Assembly: GCA_051648485.1 (NCBI GenBank)
Contig: JBOFFH010000020.1
Span: forward strand, 1 to 17,736
Direction of reading: 5' to 3'
DNA from: JAGNZR01 sp051648485
Lineage (GTDB): Bacteria > Fusobacteriota > Fusobacteriia > Fusobacteriales > Fusobacteriaceae
DNA length: 17,736 nt
The notes under the pieces were generated by a model, which worked only from the letters and a program-made list of their open reading frames with translations, was not told the DNA's origin and ran no database searches. Made by a program: the position numbers and the translations under genes. Below are positions 13,865 to 17,736 of this stretch, one piece after another (the first letter of the stretch is position 1; each line of letters begins with the position of its first letter).

Positions 13865-14350
13865 ATGTCAAAATCAGAATTTAAAAATTATGTAGAAAAA
13901 TTAATTTTAGAATTGAAAAATAAGAAATTAAAACTTTCTGTAGCAGAATCTTGTACCGGGGGAATGCTATCTTCAGAAATAGTAGAAGTGTCGGGAGCAT
14001 CTGAAGTTTTTTATGAAGGAATTGTAACTTATAGTTGTGAATCAAAAATAAAAAGATTAGGAGTTTCAGAAGAAACTATAAAAAAATATGGAATGGTAAG
14101 TGAACAAACTGCCAAAGAGATGTTAAAAGGTTTAGAAACAGAGGTAGCTATATCTACTACTGGAATAGCTGGCCCTAATGGTGGAACAGAAAAAACACCA
14201 GTAGGAACAGTATATATAGGGATTAAGTATCTAAATAAAATTAAAGTTAGAAAATATTTTTTTAGTGGAAGTAGAGAAGAGATCCGTTTAGCTGCAGTTC
14301 AAGCTTCAATTTATTTGCTTTTAAAAGAGATAGAAAATAAAGGATTTTGA
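13865..14350 (+). CDS. pncC: Nicotinamide-nucleotide amidohydrolase (CinA C-terminal type)
   Basis: The 161-residue protein is the stand-alone CinA C-terminal domain, which deamidates nicotinamide mononucleotide to nicotinic acid mononucleotide in NAD recycling. The family signatures are LSVAESCTGGMLSS with the nucleophile serine region, the GIVTYSCESKIKRLGV segment, and STTGIAGPNGGTEKTPVGTVYIG. There is no N-terminal molybdopterin-like CinA domain. An in-frame GTG at 13856 is part of the ribosome site GAGGTGG, so ATG 13865 is chosen. No promoter of its own is obvious after the preceding terminator. The stop codon overlaps the next promoter. With nnrD at 6347-7186 this is the second nicotinamide-nucleotide maintenance gene in the window. 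Confidence 0.93.
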   Translation: MSKSEFKNYVEKLILELKNKKLKLSVAESCTGGMLSSEIVEVSGASEVFYEGIVTYSCESKIKRLGVSEETIKKYGMVSEQTAKEMLKGLETEVAISTTGIAGPNGGTEKTPVGTVYIGIKYLNKIKVRKYFFSGSREEIRLAAVQASIYLLLKEIENKGF

Positions 14351-14375
14351 AATAGTTGTGAATATGTGGTATAAT
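14347..14375 (+). promoter_or_regulatory. Strong promoter of the CorA-type gene
   Basis: -35 TTGAAA (14347-14352), 17-bp spacer ending TGG, -10 TATAAT (14370-14375). It has both a good -35 and an extended -10, and overlaps the pncC stop codon. Confidence 0.7.
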
Positions 14376-14407
14376 CCAAAAGTAGTTATAGAGAAAGGAG
14401 TGTAGCA

Positions 14408-15346
14408 ATGGAAATATTCAAAACCATAGAAAATAAAATAGAAAAAATAAACGAGATACAAGATGGTGCTTGGATCAATTTGGTAGCTCCCTCACTTCAA
14501 GAGATAAAAGATTTAGCCAAAAGATTTAATATACAAGAAGAAAATTTAATGGCCGCTCTGGATACAGAGGAAAGACCAAGAATAGATGTGGAACACAATG
14601 AGATTTTAATTATAATAGATGCTCCTTTTACAGAAAAAAACTCCAATACAATATCAGAAATAACTTATACGACCCTGCCTTTAGGAATTATTTTGACAGA
14701 AAATAATTTAATAACAGTTGCCACAGCAGAGTTGAGTTTATTAGCTCCATACAAAAACGGAACTCCTAGAGGAATTGATACCTATAAAAAAAGTAAATTT
14801 TTACTTCAACTTCTTTATAAGAATGCTGCAAATTACTTGATTTATCTTAGAAATATAGAGAAACTTTCCAAAGAGTGGGAAATAGAACTTTATGAGTCAC
14901 AAAGAAATAAAGAACTTTTAGCTCTTTTAGAATTAGAAAAATCACTGGTTTATTTTTCGACTTCTTTAAAAAGTAATGAAAGTGTTCTTGAAAGACTTTC
15001 AAGACTAAAAATAATGAAACAATATCCTGAAGATGTTGAACTTTTAGAAGATGTAATTATAGAAAATAAGCAAGCAATTGAAATGGCTAAAATTTATTCG
15101 GATGTCTTAGGTGTAGTTATGGATGTTTTTGCCTCAGTAATTTCCAATAATTTTAATATTTTAATGAAAAGATTAACTTCAGTTACTATAGTTATGGCAG
15201 TTCCTACAATACTTTCAGGAATTTGGGGAATGAATGTAAATGTTCCTTTTAGCAACGAACCACTAGGTTTCATGAATGTAATAATTATAATACTTGTAAC
15301 GACTATATCTTTAGGACTTCTTTTAAGAAATAAAAAACTTCTATAA
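14408..15346 (+). CDS. corA: CorA-family divalent cation transporter
   Basis: The 312-residue protein has the CorA layout: a large soluble N-terminal domain (1-about 245) with long charged helices, then two membrane helices (about 253-272 and 287-306) joined by the signature loop GMN (274-276) in GIWGMNVNVPF. CorA proteins form pentameric channels for Mg2+ and sometimes Co2+ or Ni2+. This one falls within the usual length and keeps the motif, so transport of Mg2+ is the default expectation, though the wider family also includes Zn2+ exporters. ATG 14408 follows AAAGGAG by 7 bp. I see no clear terminator in the 120 bp after it. Confidence 0.93.
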   Translation: MEIFKTIENKIEKINEIQDGAWINLVAPSLQEIKDLAKRFNIQEENLMAALDTEERPRIDVEHNEILIIIDAPFTEKNSNTISEITYTTLPLGIILTENNLITVATAELSLLAPYKNGTPRGIDTYKKSKFLLQLLYKNAANYLIYLRNIEKLSKEWEIELYESQRNKELLALLELEKSLVYFSTSLKSNESVLERLSRLKIMKQYPEDVELLEDVIIENKQAIEMAKIYSDVLGVVMDVFASVISNNFNILMKRLTSVTIVMAVPTILSGIWGMNVNVPFSNEPLGFMNVIIIILVTTISLGLLLRNKKLL

Positions 15347-15427
15347 AAGCATCCAAATAAACTTGAGAATTAGTTGAAGAAAGTAAAAGCTATTTTTGAA
15401 AAATCTGTGGAGATATTCAATTAAAAA

Positions 15428-15436
15428 TGTTAAAAT
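15428..15436 (+). promoter_or_regulatory. Possible extended -10 promoter of the SEC-C protein gene
   Basis: TG-T-TAAAAT about 46 bp upstream of the start codon, without a good -35. Confidence 0.35.
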
Positions 15437-15481
15437 ATGCTGAATTGTAAATTTTAAGATGGAAAATATATGGAGGAAAAA

Positions 15482-15898
15482 ATGGAAAATAATTTTTTAA
15501 AAGCAGTAGATTTAATGAAGGCGAGATATGAAGCTTTTGGAAGAAAAGATATAGAGTTTATAGTGGATACGCACAATCCAGAAACAAGAGATCAATTAGA
15601 TATAAAAGAGACTAAAAGATGGGCTGAAGGTGCTACATGGCTAGGACTAGATATACTTTATACAGAAAAAGGAGAATCAGAAGATGACTACGGAATAGTA
15701 GAATTTAATGTTACTTTTTCTGAAGAAGGAGAAACATATATTCATCATGAAAAAAGTGAATTTCATAAACGTGATGGAAAATGGTTTTACACAGGATGGG
15801 TACCTCAAGGTACTATTGTAAAAGGAAAAAAGATTGGTGCCAATGAACCTTGTCCTTGTGGAAGTGGAAAAAAATATAAAAAATGTTGTGGAAAATAG
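15482..15898 (+). CDS. YchJ-like protein with C-terminal SEC-C zinc motif
   Basis: The 138-residue protein has two parts. Residues 5-110 resemble the central domain of YchJ-family proteins (NTF2-like fold): LMKARYEAFGRKDIEFIVDT, then WLGLDILYTEKGESEDDYGIVEF and EKSEFHKRDGKWFYTGW. The last 20 residues are a SEC-C motif, NEPCPCGSGKKYKKCCGK, whose CxC and CC would bind one zinc ion. In E. coli YchJ the SEC-C motif is at the start of the protein; here only a C-terminal copy exists. Function is unknown; SEC-C tails often mediate contact with ribosomes, SecB or other proteins. The upstream in-frame ATG at 15470 is part of the GGAGG region, so ATG 15482 is preferred. A clear terminator follows. Confidence 0.85.
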   Translation: MENNFLKAVDLMKARYEAFGRKDIEFIVDTHNPETRDQLDIKETKRWAEGATWLGLDILYTEKGESEDDYGIVEFNVTFSEEGETYIHHEKSEFHKRDGKWFYTGWVPQGTIVKGKKIGANEPCPCGSGKKYKKCCGK

Positions 15899-15909
15899 TA
15901 AAAAAAATG

Positions 15910-15944
15910 GGGAAAGTGCAGATAAAAATGGCACTTTCCCTTTT
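15910..15944 (+). terminator. Terminator after the SEC-C protein gene
   Basis: GGGAAAGTGC (15910-15919) pairs with GCACTTTCCC (15931-15940), 11-nt loop, then TTTT. Confidence 0.88.
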
Positions 15945-15949
15945 GATTG

Positions 15950-15958
15950 TGATATAAT
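15950..15958 (+). promoter_or_regulatory. Extended -10 promoter of the ArsC-like/pepT unit
   Basis: TG-A-TATAAT in the context TTGTGATATAATTA, the same form as at 7293-7301. The -35 position falls in the preceding hairpin and has no match. Confidence 0.6.
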
Positions 15959-15983
15959 TAAAATTAAAAAAAAGGAGTAATTG

Positions 15984-16319
15984 ATGATAGTACAAATTTT
16001 TGGAAAAAAAAGTTGCAACGAAACAAAAAAAGCTCAGAGATTTTTTAAAGAAAGAAATATAAAAGTTCAATTTATTGATTTAACTGAAAAAGCTCCTTCT
16101 AAAAGAGAGTTAGAAATTTTTTTAAAATATTACAATTTAGAAAATTTATTAGATTCAGAGGGAAAAGAGTACAACAAAAGAAATTTAAAATATATTGTTT
16201 ATGATTTAGAGGAGTTACTTCTTGAAAATCCCATACTTTTTAAAACACCTATAATTAGGCATAACAATGGAGTTATATTAGGGTATGATTCTGAAAAATA
16301 TAAAATTTTAGGATCATAA
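15984..16319 (+). CDS. ArsC/YffB-family thioredoxin-fold protein
   Basis: The 111-residue protein matches the ArsC/Spx/YffB fold: opening strand IVQIFGKKSC, helix ETKKAQRFFKERNI, strand KVQFIDL, the PSKRELEIFL helix, and the late segment LFKTPIIRHNNGVILGY. The active-site cysteine is C11. The position that is a second cysteine in Spx-type CxxC proteins is threonine (CNET), so it keeps only the ArsC-type single nucleophile. Real arsenate reduction is not assured because no arsenic transporter is nearby; a general thiol-linked role is as likely. The TTG just upstream (15981) is less likely than ATG 15984, which lies 6 bp after AAAGGAG. The 40-bp gap to pepT suggests co-transcription. Confidence 0.85.
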   Translation: MIVQIFGKKSCNETKKAQRFFKERNIKVQFIDLTEKAPSKRELEIFLKYYNLENLLDSEGKEYNKRNLKYIVYDLEELLLENPILFKTPIIRHNNGVILGYDSEKYKILGS

Positions 16320-16359
16320 ATTCAATATATCAAAAATCAAATATACGAGGAGTAAAAAT

Positions 16360-17589
16360 ATGGAAAGAAAAATGATCGAAAAGTTTTTAGAATATGTAAA
16401 AATTGATACAACTTCGGATCCAAAGAGTGAAACTTGTCCGAGTACAGCTATTCAATTTAATCTTGCACACAAAATAATTGAAGACTTAAAAGAATTAGGA
16501 TTAGAAGAGATAGATTTAGATTCAAATGGATATATTATGGCAACACTGCCTGCTAATACTGATAAAAAAATTCCTACAATAGGTTTTTTAGCACATATGG
16601 ATACTGCACCATCATATTCAGGAACAGATGTTAATCCAAGAATAATAGAAAACTATAAAGGAGAAGACATTGTTCTAAATCCTGAACAGAATATAGTTTT
16701 ACATACCAAAGATTTCCCTGAGATAAAAAATTATGTGGGACAGGACATAATAGTTACAGATGGTTTAACTCTTCTTGGAGCTGATAATAAAGCTGGAATA
16801 GTTGAAATAATGGAAGCTATAAGAGTATTAAAAAACAATCCTGAGATAAATCATGGAAAAATCAGAATAGGATTCACACCAGATGAAGAGATAGGAAGAG
16901 GAGCTAACAAGTTCAATGTAGAAAAATTTGGAGCGAGTTTTGCTTATACAGTAGATGGAGGAGAAATTGGGGAGATTGAGTACGAAAACTTCAATGCAGC
17001 TTCTTTAAATCTTAAAGTTGTTGGAAGAGATATTCATCCAGGAGCTTCTAAAAATAAAATGATAAATGCTCAACTGTTAGCTATGGAATTTGTAGCTATG
17101 CTTCCAGTGTCAGAAAGACCAGAGTATACAACTGGATATGAAGGATTCTTCTTGTTAACTAATATAGCTGGAGATATTGAGAATTGTGAAGCTAATCTTA
17201 TCATTCGTGATCATTCAAAAGAAAAGTTTTTAGAGAAAAAACAGTTGGCAAAATCAGCAATTGAATTTCTTGGAAAGAAATATCCGGATGCAAAGTTTAA
17301 TATTGAGATAACAGATAGCTATTATAATATGAGAGAAAAGATAGAGCCTGTGATCCACATAGTAGAGTTGGCTAAGCAAGCTATGGTAGAAGTAGGAGTG
17401 CTTCCCAAAACAAGCCCAGTAAGAGGTGGAACAGATGGAGCAAGACTATCATACATGGGTCTTCCATGCCCTAATATATTCACGGGTGGACACAATTTCC
17501 ACGGAAAATTTGAGTATGCAGTAATTCAATCTATGTATAAAGCTGTGGAAACTATTGTGAAAATAGTAGAATTAGTGGCTAAAAAATAA
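16360..17589 (+). CDS. pepT: Peptidase T (tripeptide aminopeptidase)
   Basis: The 409-residue dizinc M20-family enzyme removes the N-terminal residue from tripeptides in the cytoplasm. Metal and catalytic residues are all visible: H79 and D81 in AHMDTAPSYSGTDV, bridging D142 in GADNKAG, the E176/E177 pair in TPDEEIGRGA, D199 in VDGGEIGEIEYENFNAA, and the late His in GGHNFHGKFEY. The GGTDGARLSYMGLPCPNIF segment is characteristic of PepT. Length equals that of well-known PepT proteins. ATG 16360 follows AGGAG. It probably shares a transcript with the ArsC-like gene and ends in a strong terminator. In an amino-acid-fermenting anaerobe it would feed peptide catabolism. Confidence 0.97.
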   Translation: MERKMIEKFLEYVKIDTTSDPKSETCPSTAIQFNLAHKIIEDLKELGLEEIDLDSNGYIMATLPANTDKKIPTIGFLAHMDTAPSYSGTDVNPRIIENYKGEDIVLNPEQNIVLHTKDFPEIKNYVGQDIIVTDGLTLLGADNKAGIVEIMEAIRVLKNNPEINHGKIRIGFTPDEEIGRGANKFNVEKFGASFAYTVDGGEIGEIEYENFNAASLNLKVVGRDIHPGASKNKMINAQLLAMEFVAMLPVSERPEYTTGYEGFFLLTNIAGDIENCEANLIIRDHSKEKFLEKKQLAKSAIEFLGKKYPDAKFNIEITDSYYNMREKIEPVIHIVELAKQAMVEVGVLPKTSPVRGGTDGARLSYMGLPCPNIFTGGHNFHGKFEYAVIQSMYKAVETIVKIVELVAKK

Positions 17590-17593
17590 ATAT

Positions 17594-17634
17594 AAAAAAG
17601 ATAACTTTGGTATCAATTAAAGTTATCTTTTTTT
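17594..17634 (+). terminator. Terminator after pepT
   Basis: AAAAAAGATAACTTT pairs with AAAGTTATCTTTTTT around a 10-nt loop, with a T run at the end. Confidence 0.9.
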
Positions 17635-17649
17635 ATGTTTTAAAATATT

Positions 17650-17665
17650 GGTAACATATGTTACC
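17650..17665. promoter_or_regulatory. 16-bp palindromic operator candidate
   Basis: GGTAACATATGTTACC is a perfect 16-bp palindrome, placed so that its right edge overlaps the -35 of the promoter of the next gene. This is a typical repressor site. The regulator is not identifiable from the window. Confidence 0.6.
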
Positions 17666-17692
17666 GACAGAAAACAAAATAAATAGTATGAT
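17664..17692 (+). promoter_or_regulatory. Promoter of the gene entering at the right edge
   Basis: -35 CCGACA (17664-17669), 17-bp spacer, -10 TATGAT (17687-17692). Confidence 0.5.
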
Positions 17693-17728
17693 AGCACTAT
17701 AGAAATAAAATTAATTAGGAGGAAATAG

Positions 17729-17736
17729 ATGTTTTG
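17729..17736 (+). CDS. Start of an unidentified gene cut by the window edge
   Basis: ATG (17729) lies 6 bp after a strong AGGAGG (17717-17722), with promoter and operator-like palindrome upstream. Only Met-Phe and part of a third codon are visible, so no product can be named. Confidence 0.6.

Noticed and set aside
1..17736. Transposons, integrases, tRNA or rRNA genes
   Set aside because: I saw no transposase or integrase motifs, no terminal repeats with target duplications, and no cloverleaf-like or rRNA sequence. The possible integration of the replicon at the left therefore has no visible integrase or att evidence in this window.

Overview
The window is very AT-rich and its gene set (a small HU, peptidase T, stand-alone NnrD and PncC/CinA-C proteins, A-rich Shine-Dalgarno leaders, extended -10 promoters) looks like a low-GC anaerobe, most likely a Fusobacterium-type organism. 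That taxonomic guess rests on sequence style and recollection, not on a search.

The left kilobase is the most unusual part. The 5' portion of a plasmid-type replication initiator gene (RPA/RepA-like) runs off the left edge on the minus strand. Behind it, in an otherwise gene-free 620-bp gap, lie nine direct copies of a 17-bp element (consensus GTATA-N3-YMAYGWGGA). A tenth, inverted copy sits in the initiator leader, and the array ends against a T-tract-rich stretch. This is the architecture of an iteron-controlled replication origin, found here beside ordinary housekeeping genes. It could be a chromid or megaplasmid origin, an integrated plasmid, or a plasmid-style origin on a main chromosome.

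Next to it on the minus strand are a Type IIG restriction-modification enzyme (1031-3877), with a 22-bp palindrome over its promoter region, and a synthetase-only (p)ppGpp synthase (3988-4905), separated by a 50-bp perfect palindrome acting as terminator. The middle carries HU, a drug/metabolite-type transporter, NAD(P)H-hydrate dehydratase, a radical SAM/SPASM protein, and a minus-strand block of a secreted TlpA-like thioredoxin followed by an OmpR-type response regulator and its histidine kinase. The kinase has a Met/His-rich external loop that suggests metal sensing.

The right part is all plus strand: a small acidic protein of unknown function co-transcribed with a three-domain fusion (acyl-adenylating ligase, acyl carrier protein, PlsC acyltransferase) that looks like a self-contained fatty-acid activation and phospholipid acylation enzyme; PncC; a CorA-type transporter; a YchJ-like protein with a C-terminal SEC-C zinc motif; an ArsC/YffB-like protein; and peptidase T. 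The window ends just inside the start of another gene preceded by a 16-bp operator-like palindrome.

Most transcription units are separated by clear intrinsic terminators. Two of these share the same stem and loop in opposite orientation. Several genes have a fake upstream TTG/GTG/ATG start created by the Shine-Dalgarno region; for these I chose the ATG placed correctly after the Shine-Dalgarno sequence.
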